A DNA stretch of 64,000 bases from Spirochaetaceae bacterium (GTDB taxonomy: Bacteria > Spirochaetota > Spirochaetia > Treponematales > Breznakiellaceae), in the NCBI GenBank assembly GCA_031277165.1, contig JAISLT010000104.1:1-64000 (forward strand), in the 5' to 3' direction. Every line of letters begins with the position of its first letter. The first letter of the stretch is position 1. The position numbers and the translations under genes are program-made. Below, one piece after another: positions 44,938-54,084 of this stretch. A model generated the notes under the pieces. That model was not told the DNA's origin and did not search any database. It saw only the letters and a program-made list of their open reading frames with translations.

Positions 44938-45240
44938 TTACATAAACAGAATAAGCATGGCCACGAGAAAACCCCAAAGACATATCCCTTCGGCCAGACC
45001 CACATAGAGCAGGGCCTTACCGGACACCTCGGGATTTTCGCTTAGGGCCCCCATGGCCGCGGCCCCTATCTGCGCCACGGCTATACCGCCGGCAATACAG
45101 GAAAATCCCACCGCCAGGGCCGCGGCAAAGTATTTCCACACTGCGGCGGCCTGGACGGGGGTTTCTGCGGCGGCGCCCTGGGCAAAAAGGATCGGCCCAA
45201 AAAACACCAACAGGGCTGTGAACAGTACAACTTTACGCAT
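44938..45240 (-). CDS. V-type ATPase subunit K (rotor proteolipid)
   Basis: A 100-residue proteolipid with a cleavable-looking N-terminal hydrophobic stretch (ending FAQG, residues 5-22) and two helices. The ion-binding glutamate is Glu84 in LLYVGLAEGICLWGF; Gln57 in AVAQIGAAAMG lies in the first helix. It is a single hairpin, not the doubled form of E. hirae. Gln in helix 1 fits Na+ binding, but Glu-Gly lacks the following Ser/Thr often seen in Na+ types, so H+ or Na+ is undecided. It is next to subunits I and F. Confidence 0.9.
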   Translation of the reverse strand: MRKVVLFTALLVFFGPILFAQGAAAETPVQAAAVWKYFAAALAVGFSCIAGGIAVAQIGAAAMGALSENPEVSGKALLYVGLAEGICLWGFLVAMLILFM

Positions 45241-45242
45241 AC

Positions 45243-47258
45243 CTATACTCCTTTCTTTGTAAACCGAAAGGGCGCAAAGGCCACGCCGGTTTCGGTAAAA
45301 AACTTGCTGAAAAATTCATAGTATTGCAGACGGATTATCTGGATTGTTACGATCAACCCCTCTAAAAGGATTATCACCGCGTTTCCCAGGATCACAATAA
45401 ACAGGGAAAAGGCCGATCCCAGGGGAAATTCCATTACTTTTTCCGAAAGGATAAAGACGACCAGGGAAAGCACCGCGTGGGAAAGGGCAAAGGCCCCTAC
45501 CCTTAAGAAGCTTACCGTATTGGAGATATAGGTGGAGGTGGTTTCCAGGATCTCCACAAAGCCTTCTATAATAAATACCATAAATCCGTGCTCCAGCACC
45601 GGCCGTTCACCGGAAATTAAACGCCAGATTGCGGGGCCAAAAAACAGTAAAGTCCCGGGAATAAGAATGCCCAGACTGTCGTACCAAAAAAGGGACCTGC
45701 CCAGAATAAGCCGTACCGCGATAAAGATCGCATACCAGAACAAAAAAAGCCCCGCCAGGCCTGTCTTGGCAAAGAACGCGTTTTTGTACTTTTTTAAGGA
45801 CCATTGGTTTACAATGTTTACAATAATCCCCACGGAATTAAGAAAAACCCCCACCGCGACGGTAAAGCCGAAAAAATAAAAAAGCTTGGCCATGTTTCCT
45901 TTTTCAGGCATCAGGTGGAGTATCCGTTCGGGGGGCTCCCCGGCCATGCCCGCCAGATCCATAAAAAACCCCAGCACCGCCTGGGTGGGCTTAACCAGAA
46001 TTTCTTCGTTGGTAAAAAACACGCCGTTTAGAAGGCCCATGATCATCGAGGATATGCCCACCGCCTTAAGGGGAACGGCAAATTTTCCATAGGATTCAAA
46101 GATTGTATTTGTCCTGCCCGCGGCAAAACCCGCCAGAAAAAGAACCAGACCCTGGCCGGCGTCTCCAAACATAATTCCAAAGAGCAGGGTAAAGAAAAAC
46201 GCCACAAAAAGGGTGGGATCCAGGGTACCGTACAGGGGAGCCCCGTAGGAAAACACAATGGACTCGAAACCCCTTACAAAGGTCCCGTGCTTAAGGGAAA
46301 CGGGCACTTTCTTTCTTCCCTCGTTTATATCCTCAACCTCTTCGGGGTTATAGGCCCGTATGGCTATCCGGCCTTCGGTCCGGCGATCCAGCTCTTCCAC
46401 CAGCGCCGTCACATCCTCCGCAGGGACCCATCCCTTAATAACAAACACGTTCTCGGTTCCCCGGAGCTGTCCCTTTAATTCTTCCACAGTCAGGGCCATA
46501 AGGTAGGACTCGGTAAGTTTTTTAAGGGAGGGGCCGTATTCTTCTTCAAAGGCCCTTTTTGTTTGGGCCACATCCGCCAGTTCTTTTTCTATCCCGGCTA
46601 TTTGTTCCGCCAGGCTGTCTAAAAGACCCTCGGGAATTCCCGTATATTCCTTGGGGATTTCGATGGGGGTAAAGGAGGATTTTTTAAGGACCGAATCCAG
46701 GGCAAAACGGCCCTTTCTGGAAGCCGCCGCCAGGATCCGCCCCGTATCGTCCAGGGAGATAATTACCGCCCTGTCCGCCAGGTCTTCCCGCAGTTCTTCC
46801 CGGCGCCGGGGATCCAGCCGCCCCACCCTAAGGGTAAGGTACGAAAGCTGTTCCAGTTCCGAAAAGGGGGCGTTAAGCTTAGAGAAAGCCCGGGCCTCGG
46901 TAAGGGTTTCGGTTAGTTTTTTCTTTTCTTCCTGCTGTTCTTTTTCTTTGGCGCTTAGCCCCAAAATCGCCGAGGCCAGGGTATCGGTTAGACGGTCATC
47001 CGCCGCCTGGGGCAGGGTGGTGTCTTCTCCGCTTTCTCCGGGCAGGTTTATTCCCAGGTACCGGGCCGAAGCCCGAAGGCGGTTTAGTTTTTCCTGGATA
47101 AGAGAGACCGGCCCGGTACCTGTCCCGCCGGAACCCCCGGTAAGGGTATCGCCGGAAAAATGCATAAGTCCCCGGCGGCCCAGGTATTCAATGACCGAAT
47201 CCACATCCCGGGTATGCACGGTCATTTCCAGATGCTTCATTTTTTGGGGACGAATCAT
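45243..47258 (-). CDS. V-type ATPase subunit I
   Basis: The 671-residue stator/ion-channel subunit (a/I family): cytoplasmic coiled-coil half to about 340, then seven or eight helices. The conserved FVAFFFTLLFGIMFGDAGQG marks the first helices, and RVGAFALSHAVLSLVVF, near the end, contains the channel arginine. It overlaps subunit C by 4 bases and ends 2 bases before subunit K. Confidence 0.95.
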   Translation of the reverse strand: MIRPQKMKHLEMTVHTRDVDSVIEYLGRRGLMHFSGDTLTGGSGGTGTGPVSLIQEKLNRLRASARYLGINLPGESGEDTTLPQAADDRLTDTLASAILGLSAKEKEQQEEKKKLTETLTEARAFSKLNAPFSELEQLSYLTLRVGRLDPRRREELREDLADRAVIISLDDTGRILAAASRKGRFALDSVLKKSSFTPIEIPKEYTGIPEGLLDSLAEQIAGIEKELADVAQTKRAFEEEYGPSLKKLTESYLMALTVEELKGQLRGTENVFVIKGWVPAEDVTALVEELDRRTEGRIAIRAYNPEEVEDINEGRKKVPVSLKHGTFVRGFESIVFSYGAPLYGTLDPTLFVAFFFTLLFGIMFGDAGQGLVLFLAGFAAGRTNTIFESYGKFAVPLKAVGISSMIMGLLNGVFFTNEEILVKPTQAVLGFFMDLAGMAGEPPERILHLMPEKGNMAKLFYFFGFTVAVGVFLNSVGIIVNIVNQWSLKKYKNAFFAKTGLAGLFLFWYAIFIAVRLILGRSLFWYDSLGILIPGTLLFFGPAIWRLISGERPVLEHGFMVFIIEGFVEILETTSTYISNTVSFLRVGAFALSHAVLSLVVFILSEKVMEFPLGSAFSLFIVILGNAVIILLEGLIVTIQIIRLQYYEFFSKFFTETGVAFAPFRFTKKGV

Positions 47259-48301
47259 ACCTCTGTCTCCAATATGCCTGACACATCCCTGCCGGCCATG
47301 CCCATATCAAGGCCCTCCGCATTGCTGGTTACAAGATCCTCTTCAAACTGCTTCAACTTAATAAAACAAAAGGCAGCATCCACGGAAGAGGGCTTCTTTC
47401 TAAAGCTGCGAAGAGCAAGCTTGTAAAGATGTTTAGCGGCAGCGTTCTGAAAATACCGGGGATCCGCATTCCAAATGCCGGCGCCGGGGAAGGTCCGCCG
47501 GGAATGGGGAACTTCGGGATTAAGGAACCGGACCCGGCGCCACCGCTCCCATTCACCGCGGCTGTCCAGGGGAAGATCCAGGGCTTCCAGTGCATCCCTG
47601 CTCAGATGGGGCTGTTCCTCCAGTACCACCAGATGCCGTTTAACCTCTTCCCCAATCATACCATAATAGGTCCGAAGCCGCAAGACCCAGGCACAGTTTC
47701 GCAGGGATATTTCTTCGGTGCAGATATCTTCCGCGGATTGTCGATCGGATTTTTTTAAGCGCCGGATACTCTGCCACAGTTTTTTGTAGTAATGGCGGTC
47801 CAAAACCGTATCCAGGGGCAGTCCCTCATATTCTCTTCGGACCCTGCCGTCTTCTTCCAGGAGGAATTCAAATTCTGTCTGCTTAAGCATGGCCCGGGCG
47901 TTGGGCCACTGGTTAAACCGGACCCTGCCGAACCGGCCCAGGTCCACAAAGACCGGCCTTCGGGCCAGGGCATTTTCCGGCGGAGGGATCATCGACAGGG
48001 CCTCTTTTAAATCGTTATACTCGTATACCCGGACCAGCACAGCAAGCAGCTCCGGGGGATCCCTGTATGAATTGACAATGGAAAGGATCGCATCCACGGA
48101 ACGCTTTAGAAGGCGTTTTTCAAGATCCGGAAGCAGTTCCCGTTCGGGAAGTTCCCTGGCGCCGGGGCCAAAGATAAGCCGGTCCAGTTCAGAAAGGCGG
48201 CTTACGGAATGGAGGGCCGCGGTACGGCGGCCCACAAAGGATTTGCCCGTAATTCCACAGGCCTTGGCGTAGGCATACGCCCGTTCCCCCATCGTTGCCA
48301 C
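47255..48301 (-). CDS. V-type ATPase subunit C
   Basis: A 348-residue helical protein that joins the rotor shaft to the K ring. The start MGERAYAYAKACGITGKSFV and ISLRNCAWVLRLRTYYGM (near 210) and RHLVVLEEQ are consistent with NtpC/AtpC of V-type enzymes. Conservation is low, so position in the operon helps. It shares one base with the G/H-like gene upstream and overlaps subunit I by 4 bases. Confidence 0.82.
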   Translation of the reverse strand: MATMGERAYAYAKACGITGKSFVGRRTAALHSVSRLSELDRLIFGPGARELPERELLPDLEKRLLKRSVDAILSIVNSYRDPPELLAVLVRVYEYNDLKEALSMIPPPENALARRPVFVDLGRFGRVRFNQWPNARAMLKQTEFEFLLEEDGRVRREYEGLPLDTVLDRHYYKKLWQSIRRLKKSDRQSAEDICTEEISLRNCAWVLRLRTYYGMIGEEVKRHLVVLEEQPHLSRDALEALDLPLDSRGEWERWRRVRFLNPEVPHSRRTFPGAGIWNADPRYFQNAAAKHLYKLALRSFRKKPSSVDAAFCFIKLKQFEEDLVTSNAEGLDMGMAGRDVSGILETEV

Positions 48302-48609
48302 TAGTGCCGTCCAAAGAACAACGAGAAGGCCAGGGTGTCAAAGGCTTTTCTGTCCGGAGACATGGAGTCTAAACCATGGCTGTATTCTTCCAAGGAATGT
48401 TCATATTCGGCCCGGACAGAGGCCGCTTCCCTTTGGTAGTCCTCTTCCAGTTCCTTAACCAGGGCATGGTGCTGCTTATCGTGCCAGGAACGGTTCTGGT
48501 CTTCCGCTATTTTGAACCGCCTGCCGGCTTCGGCCTGGGCATCATTTACCAGGGCGGAGGCCTGCCCTTCAATTTCGAGCAGATGCTGTAGAATGTCTGA
48601 ATCGTCCAT
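48301..48609 (-). CDS. V-type ATPase G/H-like peripheral stalk protein
   Basis: A 102-residue protein almost wholly a charged coiled coil (LEIEGQASALVNDAQAEAGR, EEDYQREAASVRAEYEHSL) and first gene of the operon. In other V-ATPase operons the first small helical gene codes for stalk subunit G/H. Its stop shares one base with subunit C. Family assignment rests on composition and position. Confidence 0.7.
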   Translation of the reverse strand: MDDSDILQHLLEIEGQASALVNDAQAEAGRRFKIAEDQNRSWHDKQHHALVKELEEDYQREAASVRAEYEHSLEEYSHGLDSMSPDRKAFDTLAFSLFFGRH

Positions 48610-48631
48610 GGTCCATCCATTTTAAGTATCA

Positions 48632-48664
48632 GCATTTCCCAAAAACAGCAGTCTTAGGAAAGCC
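48632..48664. repeat. Dispersed palindrome family A, copy 5
   Basis: GCATTTCCCAAAAACAGCAG followed by TCTTAGGAAAGCC lies between the ptsN-like gene and the V-ATPase operon on the minus strand. It could separate the two units. Confidence 0.65.
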
Positions 48665-48678
48665 CGGCCTGCAGTTTA

Positions 48679-49152
48679 TTAATCTACAGTGGTAAGGATT
48701 GCTTCGTATTTTTTTATGATATCACAGGCTGCGGAAGAATCTGTCTGGGCCGCCAAATCGGTAAAAAACTGGGGGTTTTGAAGTAATTCCGCCAGCCGTT
48801 TTAGGATCCGCAGGTGTTTTTCCGATTCCGTTTGGGGGGCAATAACCATAAACAGCATATACACCGGCTCCCCGTCCAGGGCATCGTAGTCAATACCCCG
48901 CCGGGAAATACCCAGGGTTCCGCAGACCCTGCTTACGGCATTGGTTTTACCGTGGGGAATGGCAATGCCCTTTTGAATGCCCGTGGACATCTTCTGTTCC
49001 CGTTCCCGAACCGCCCCTAAAATATCTTCCCGGATATTAAGGCGGGAACCTTGACAAAAAACATCGGCCAGTTCTTCAAAGGCCTCGTCCTTTTCCTCCG
49101 CCTCAAGGCCAATCTTTATATATTCCGGGGCAAAAATTTCACTTAAAATCAT
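48679..49152 (-). CDS. PtsN-like PTS EIIA domain protein
   Basis: A 157-residue EIIA domain of the fructose/mannitol type. The phosphoacceptor is His67 in GIAIPHGKTNAV; LDGEPVYMLFMVIAPQTESE and LRILKRLAELLQN are typical of PtsN/EIIA-Ntr. No other PTS transport gene is nearby, so a regulatory role is more likely than sugar uptake. It is co-directional with secG (2 bases apart) and under the secG promoter. It lies upstream of the V-ATPase operon. Confidence 0.88.
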   Translation of the reverse strand: MILSEIFAPEYIKIGLEAEEKDEAFEELADVFCQGSRLNIREDILGAVREREQKMSTGIQKGIAIPHGKTNAVSRVCGTLGISRRGIDYDALDGEPVYMLFMVIAPQTESEKHLRILKRLAELLQNPQFFTDLAAQTDSSAACDIIKKYEAILTTVD

Positions 49153-49154
49153 GC

Positions 49155-49496
49155 CTATTCTTCCGTATTTTCAGTCGTATTGCCGTCGTTGTCCAGGTAC
49201 CACTCGTTGTTTTGCCCCGCCGCCTGCCGCCGGCCTTCCGCCTCCACCCCGGCTCCCCCGGAACTGCGGTGCAGAAATGCCAGGGCAAAGCTTAGAATAA
49301 GGAAACAGGCCCCCAGGACCGATGTGGCCCTGGTCAGCACATTCCCCGACCGGGAACCAAAGGCCGAGGAACTGCCCCCGGCAAAAATACCGCCCAGGCT
49401 GTCCCCCTCTTCATTTTGAACCAACACCAGCAGAACAAGCAGAATTGCCACCAGGATAAAAATAACCAGAAACAATGTGCTAAGTATTTCCTGCAT
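49155..49496 (-). CDS. secG: Preprotein translocase subunit SecG
   Basis: SecG assists SecYEG export. The 113 residues have two helices (TLFLVIFILVAILLVLLVLV and VLGACFLILSFALAFLH) joined by the Gly/Ser loop GGIFAGGSSSAFGSRSGNVL, the family's hallmark. A hydrophilic C-terminal tail of about 35 residues (Asn/Glu/Thr-rich) is an extra. Its promoter at 49530-49558 contains a perfect inverted repeat over the -10 box. Confidence 0.93.
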   Translation of the reverse strand: MQEILSTLFLVIFILVAILLVLLVLVQNEEGDSLGGIFAGGSSSAFGSRSGNVLTRATSVLGACFLILSFALAFLHRSSGGAGVEAEGRRQAAGQNNEWYLDNDGNTTENTEE

Positions 49497-49529
49497 GTAA
49501 TAACCTCGAACCAGAAAAGTATACCTAAC

Positions 49530-49558
49530 AGTATACTAGGGGGAAAAAACTTATTCAA
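49530..49558 (-). promoter_or_regulatory. Promoter of secG-ptsN with inverted repeat
   Basis: Minus-strand TTGAAT (49558-49553), 17 bases, TATACT (49535-49530). AGTATAC (49518-49524) and GTATACT (49531-49537) form a perfect 7-bp inverted repeat with a 6-base gap across the -10 and start region, so a repressor could bind here, though the -10-like copy may also be incidental. Confidence 0.75.
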
Positions 49559-49745
49559 GGGCCGGGGGCCTAAAATTACATTTTAAAATAAGGCATTACG
49601 GGGTCCGCTGTGGTTGTTTCTACCGGCGTAACAGGGGATTAATCCGAATCTCCCGCGGTTCTATTCCGGTCCGGTTCAATTTACCCTATCCCGCCGGCCC
49701 CTGTTCCGGGCCGGGACCGGCCGATCGGCGTTTGTTCCGGCCGGG

Positions 49746-50390
49746 TTACTCCCTAATGTCCTCCACCACCACATCGGGGATACTTTTCATTACCGCCTCC
49801 AGTTCACCCTTGGAAAGCTCCCCCACCTTGATCGTTCCCCGGCGGTGGGCCACGTCGTCCCCCTCGGAAGTGACAAAAGAAACGATATTCCCCCCCCTTT
49901 CCGCAATGGCTCCGGAAATTCGGGCCAATTCTCCGGGATGTTCCCCCATGCTAAGGGTAACCCGGACCCCCGCATGGCGGGCGCCGAAGGCGTTAACAAA
50001 AACCCGGAACAGGTCCGTATCGGTGATGATCCCCACCAGAAGGGAGCCCCGCATTACCGGAAGGCAGCCTATGTCCTTGTCCGCCATAATACGGGCCGCT
50101 TCTTCCACCACCTCGTTTTCGTCCACGGTTATTACCTTTTTTACCATAATCTCCTGGACCCGCATCTTCGAAAGCAGGTAGCTTATTTCGTACATATCCA
50201 AGGTGGTTGCCTCGGAAGGGCTGGCCTTGATCATGTCTTCCTTGGTGACAATACCCGCCAGGGTGTTGTTATGATCCAGTACCGGAAGGTGCCCCACCTT
50301 TTCCCGGTCCATAAGGGAACGGGTCTCTGTTATTGACGCATCCGGGTGAACGTATATGGGATTCTTTGTCATTACGCGGGAAATAATCAT
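49746..50390 (-). CDS. CBS-domain pair plus ACT domain protein (AcuB-like)
   Basis: This 214-residue protein has two CBS motifs (about 7-60 and 75-130) and a C-terminal ACT domain (about 140-210). MTKNPIYVHPDASITETRSL and MVKKVITVDENEVVEEAARI are the CBS repeats, binding adenine nucleotides in relatives; RVTLSMGEHPGELARISGAI is the ACT ligand site. AcuB-type proteins are regulatory; the target here is unknown. AGGAGG lies ahead of the ATG. A GC-rich palindromic region follows the stop. Confidence 0.85.
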   Translation of the reverse strand: MIISRVMTKNPIYVHPDASITETRSLMDREKVGHLPVLDHNNTLAGIVTKEDMIKASPSEATTLDMYEISYLLSKMRVQEIMVKKVITVDENEVVEEAARIMADKDIGCLPVMRGSLLVGIITDTDLFRVFVNAFGARHAGVRVTLSMGEHPGELARISGAIAERGGNIVSFVTSEGDDVAHRRGTIKVGELSKGELEAVMKSIPDVVVEDIRE

Positions 50391-50410
50391 GCGGTCCTCC
50401 TTACATTAAT

Positions 50411-50439
50411 TTTATACTCCGTCTAAAGCTGCTTCCCAA
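50411..50439 (-). promoter_or_regulatory. Possible promoter of CBS-ACT gene using a family A repeat
   Basis: Minus-strand TATAAA (50416-50411) has TTGGGA (50439-50434) 17 bases upstream. The -35-like bases come from the right arm of palindrome family A copy 6. The match is moderate. Confidence 0.4.
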
Positions 50440-50467
50440 AATCTGAAGTTTTGGGAAAGCCCCCTCA
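50428..50467. repeat. Dispersed palindrome family A, copy 6
   Basis: GCTGCTTCCCAAAATCTGAA followed by GTTTTGGGAAAGCCCCCTCA is the best-preserved copy with flanks; its arms TTCCCAAAA (50433-50441) and TTTTGGGAA (50449-50457) match perfectly. It lies between livF and the CBS-ACT gene, where it may end livHMGF transcription. Confidence 0.75.
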
Positions 50468-50487
50468 ATAGAGTCCGTTTAAAATAG

Positions 50488-51195
50488 TCAGCCCCCTAAA
50501 TAAGAGGCCTTTACCACATCGTCCTTCATTAGTTCCGCCGCCGGTCCGGATTTTATTACCCTGCCGGTTTCAAGGATATAGGCCCGGGCGGCAATTCCCA
50601 GGGCCTTGTATGCGTTCTGTTCCACCAGCAGTATGGTGGCCCCGGCCTGGTTAATCCGCCGTATGACCTCGAAGATCTCGTCCACCAGAATCGGAGCTAG
50701 TCCCATGGAGGGCTCGTCCAGCAGGAGGAGCCGGGGTTTGGCCATAAGCCCCCGGCCCATGGCAAGCATCTGCTGTTCCCCGCCGCTTAGGGTGCCCGCC
50801 ACCTGGTGCATCCGTTCCTTAAGCCGGGGAAAAAGGGAGTATACCATTTCCAGATCCTCCCTAATCGCCCGGCGATCGGTACGGGTATAGGCCCCCATCG
50901 CAAGATTATCCTGCACCGAAAGGTTGGCAAATATCCGCCGGCCTTCGGGAATCTGGACCAGTCCGGCGGCAACAATTTTATCCGGGGCAAGGCCGGTAAT
51001 GTCGTTTCCGTTAAATTCAACCTTCCCCGAGGTTTTTTTAATCACGTTGGAAATTCCGTTTAGGGTGGTGGATTTACCCGCCCCGTTGGATCCGATTAGG
51101 GTTATAATTTCCCCCTGGTCAACCTCGAAGGAAATGCCCCGCAGGGCCTGAATGGCCCCATAATGGATGGTTAAATCCTGTACCGAAAGGATCAT
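50488..51195 (-). CDS. livF: Branched-chain amino-acid ABC transporter ATPase LivF
   Basis: The second ATPase of the Liv importer, 235 residues: Walker A GSNGAGKST, signature LSGGEQQML, Walker B LLLLDEPSMGL and the switch His replaced in the usual LivF manner (VEQNAYKAL). It overlaps livG by 4 bases and ends the operon. Confidence 0.94.
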   Translation of the reverse strand: MILSVQDLTIHYGAIQALRGISFEVDQGEIITLIGSNGAGKSTTLNGISNVIKKTSGKVEFNGNDITGLAPDKIVAAGLVQIPEGRRIFANLSVQDNLAMGAYTRTDRRAIREDLEMVYSLFPRLKERMHQVAGTLSGGEQQMLAMGRGLMAKPRLLLLDEPSMGLAPILVDEIFEVIRRINQAGATILLVEQNAYKALGIAARAYILETGRVIKSGPAAELMKDDVVKASYLGG

Positions 51196-51983
51196 TTTAC
51201 CGCATCCTCTCCCAGATAGGCCTTGATAACCGCCGGGTTTTTTCGTATTTCTTCCGGGGTTCCCACCGCGATGGTCTTGCCGTAATCTAAAACGATGATC
51301 CGTTCACAGATCCCCATGACCAGCCGCATATCGTGTTCAATCAGCAGGATCGTCAGCTTCCATTCCCGGCGGATAAAATCGATAAGCTTCATCAATTCTT
51401 CGGTTTCCTGGGGGTTCATCCCCGCCGCGGGTTCATCCAGCAGCAAAAGCAGGGGATTGGCCGCCAGGGCCCGGGCAATTTCCAGTTTCCGCTGTTCGCC
51501 ATAGGGCAGGTTCCGGGCCAGCTCGTGCTTTTTATGGCCGATTTTAAAGAGAGACAAGAGCTCTGCGGTCCGCTCGATCATCCGCTCTTCGTCCAGGCGA
51601 AAACGCTTAAGCCGGAACAGAACATCCAGGGGGGTTTCCACCCGCCGGGAATGGAGGGCAATGCGGACATTGTCTTCCACGGTCATGTTGCCAAAGAGCC
51701 GGATGTTCTGGAAGGTCCGGGCAATTCCGATGCGGTTTAAGGCCGCGGGGGCCATGGACCCCGCCTTATGGACCCGGTCCCGGCGATCCCAAAAATCAAT
51801 TTCCCCCGAGCTGGGGGTGTATACCCCGGAGAGCATGTTAAAGACCGTGGTTTTTCCCGCCCCATTGGGGCCGATAAGCCCCACCAGTTCCCCATGGGCA
51901 AGCTCGCAAAAAAAACTGCTTACCGCCTTTAGGCCTCCGAATACAATGGATAGATCCGTTACCCGTAAGAGGAGATCAGTCAT
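51192..51983 (-). CDS. livG: Branched-chain amino-acid ABC transporter ATPase LivG
   Basis: The first Liv ATPase, about 263 residues from ATG 51983, which has GGGAGCGGAA before it; ATG 52055 would add 24 residues inside livM. Walker A GPNGAGKTT, signature NLPYGEQRKLE (LivG type), Walker B LLLLDEPAAGMNPQE and switch IEHDMRLVMG. It overlaps the end of livM by 8 bases and livF by 4. Confidence 0.95.
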   Translation of the reverse strand: MTDLLLRVTDLSIVFGGLKAVSSFFCELAHGELVGLIGPNGAGKTTVFNMLSGVYTPSSGEIDFWDRRDRVHKAGSMAPAALNRIGIARTFQNIRLFGNMTVEDNVRIALHSRRVETPLDVLFRLKRFRLDEERMIERTAELLSLFKIGHKKHELARNLPYGEQRKLEIARALAANPLLLLLDEPAAGMNPQETEELMKLIDFIRREWKLTILLIEHDMRLVMGICERIIVLDYGKTIAVGTPEEIRKNPAVIKAYLGEDAVK

Positions 51984-52980
51984 TTCCGCTCCCCCCTGCC
52001 GGCTTGGCCTTCTTCTTAAAAATAAAGAGCCCAATCCGGTTCCAGAGGCGCACAAAGGAAAGTTCCTTCATTCCCAAAAGTCCCTGGGGCCGGAAGAGCA
52101 TAATAAAGATCAATATTAAGGGGTATATCAGCAGCCGGTAATCCTGCAGGAACCGGAGAAATTCCTGAAGATAGGTAAGCACATAGGCCGCAATGATCGA
52201 GCCGGTCATGGAGCCCATGCCCCCCAGAACCACATAAATAAGGAAGTCAATGGACCTAAGGAACTGGGCTATGTCGGGCTTGACAAAGCCGTTTATCATG
52301 GCAAAAAGGGAGCCCCCTATGCCGGCAATAAAGGCGGCGATGACAAAACCCGCCATCTTATACCGGAAGATGCTTATTCCGCAGGAATTGGCGGCAACCT
52401 CGTCTTCCCGGCAGGCCATAATTGCCCGGCCGTAACTTGACCGGAGGAAATTCTGCAGCAGGGCCACCACAAAGACCAGCACCGCGGTGGCCACCGCCAG
52501 GGCAAGCCGGTTGTTCATCGCCAATATGGTGGTAAACTGCCTTCCGTTGGGCCCCCCCGTGAGGGACTTTAAATTGATAAACACCACCCTGATTATCTCT
52601 CCAAACCCCAGGGTAACAATGGCCAGGTAATCCCCGGAAAGCTTAAGCACGGGAAAACCGATAAGGAACCCGGCGATGGTGGTAAGCAAAACCCCCAGGA
52701 CCGCCGCCAGGGGCAGGGGAAAGCCCATGTCGAGGTTGAAAAAAATGCAGGAATAGGCCCCTATGGCCAGGAACCCCGCCTGCCCCAGGGAAAGCTGGCC
52801 GGTGATGCCCACAATCATGTTCACCGACATGGCCATGATTGCATTAACCCCCCCCAGGGCAATGATCCGGGCCGTATACAGATCGATTAGGCCGGAAAGG
52901 GCCAGATAGAAGGGGATGCATACCGCAAGGATCCCCACCACCGTTAAAATAATCGTTGTACGAAGGGGAAAACCGCTCAT
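51976..52980 (-). CDS. livM: Branched-chain amino-acid ABC transporter permease LivM
   Basis: A 334-residue permease with ten or so helices. GQLSLGQAGFLAIGAYSCIF, VTLGFGEIIRVVFINLKSLT and the coupling-loop segment ACREDEVAANSCGI are typical LivM motifs. The C-terminal 40 residues are basic and longer than in E. coli (KKKAKPAGGSGND). It overlaps livH by 4 bases. Confidence 0.94.
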   Translation of the reverse strand: MSGFPLRTTIILTVVGILAVCIPFYLALSGLIDLYTARIIALGGVNAIMAMSVNMIVGITGQLSLGQAGFLAIGAYSCIFFNLDMGFPLPLAAVLGVLLTTIAGFLIGFPVLKLSGDYLAIVTLGFGEIIRVVFINLKSLTGGPNGRQFTTILAMNNRLALAVATAVLVFVVALLQNFLRSSYGRAIMACREDEVAANSCGISIFRYKMAGFVIAAFIAGIGGSLFAMINGFVKPDIAQFLRSIDFLIYVVLGGMGSMTGSIIAAYVLTYLQEFLRFLQDYRLLIYPLILIFIMLFRPQGLLGMKELSFVRLWNRIGLFIFKKKAKPAGGSGND

Positions 52981-53870
52981 ACCTTTACCCGCAGCTTTTT
53001 ACCCAGTATACCGGTGGGTTTAATTAACAGCACCACAATAAGGATCGAAAAGGAAATGGCGTCGCTGTACTGGCTGGAAAGGAAGCCCTTGGTTAGGGTT
53101 TCGGCGATCCCCAGGATGAATCCCCCCAGCATGGCCCCGGGGACGGAGCCTATGCCCCCTAATACGGCGGCCACAAACGCCTTAAGGCCCGGCATCATCC
53201 CCATCAGGGGGTTAACCTGCGGATATGCGAAGGCATAGAGTACCCCTCCGGCGGCGGCCAGGATCGATCCCAAGGCAAAGGTAAAGGCGATGATCCCGTT
53301 CACGGGAATTCCCATAAGGCTTGCGGCGGTCATGTCAAAGGACACCGCCTGCATGGCCTTACCCCGTTTGGTGGAATTTATTATATAGTTCAAGGCCACC
53401 ATCAACAGTCCCGCAAGAACTATCACAATGCCCTGAATATTTGAAATAGTAAGGGCCCCGCCGTAAAGCTGGATAGTAACCACCGCCGGCCGGGGGAACT
53501 GCCGGGGATTGGGACCGATAAAGGGCAGTACCCGGGCGCCGTTTTCCAGGATTAAACTTACCGCAATGGCGGTAATAAGGGAATTAAGCCGGGGGGCGGA
53601 ACGGAGGGGCCGGTATGCCAGCCGTTCTATGGTAATGCCAAAGGATGCGCAGATAATCATGGACACAATAAAAGCGGCAAGGATCCCCCAGGGACCGGCC
53701 CCGATGGCGCCCAGGACAAAGAACGCCGCATAGGCCCCCACCATAAGAATATCCCCGTGGGCAAAATTAATAAGAAGCACAATCCCATAGACCATGGTAT
53801 AGCCCAGGGCAATGAGCGCATAGATCGAACCCAGGGAGATACCGTTAATTAACTGTTGCAATACAATCAT
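52977..53870 (-). CDS. livH: Branched-chain amino-acid ABC transporter permease LivH
   Basis: The 297-residue partner permease with eight helices. NGISLGSIYALIALGYTMVY, GIVLLINFAHGDILMVGAYA and LKAFVAAVLGGIGSVPGAML are hallmarks of the family. It begins the livHMGF run; livK lies 289 bases upstream on the same strand, with a family B element between. Confidence 0.95.
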   Translation of the reverse strand: MIVLQQLINGISLGSIYALIALGYTMVYGIVLLINFAHGDILMVGAYAAFFVLGAIGAGPWGILAAFIVSMIICASFGITIERLAYRPLRSAPRLNSLITAIAVSLILENGARVLPFIGPNPRQFPRPAVVTIQLYGGALTISNIQGIVIVLAGLLMVALNYIINSTKRGKAMQAVSFDMTAASLMGIPVNGIIAFTFALGSILAAAGGVLYAFAYPQVNPLMGMMPGLKAFVAAVLGGIGSVPGAMLGGFILGIAETLTKGFLSSQYSDAISFSILIVVLLIKPTGILGKKLRVKV

Positions 53871-54084
53871 ATTTTATTCACATACGTTTAAGGTTGCTTT
53901 TCCAAAAGGGACCATAGGGGAAGGCCGGACCCTCCCCTATGGCGCCTGTTCCCAGGACCCTGCTGCGCCTGGCGCATAAAGTCCTGGGTAACCGTTAGGT
54001 TTTGTTGCTCCGCGCATAAAACCCTTACAAACCGCCGGTCAGGCGATTTTTTATCCCGCAAAGTCCATCGGACCAAAGGTCCGC

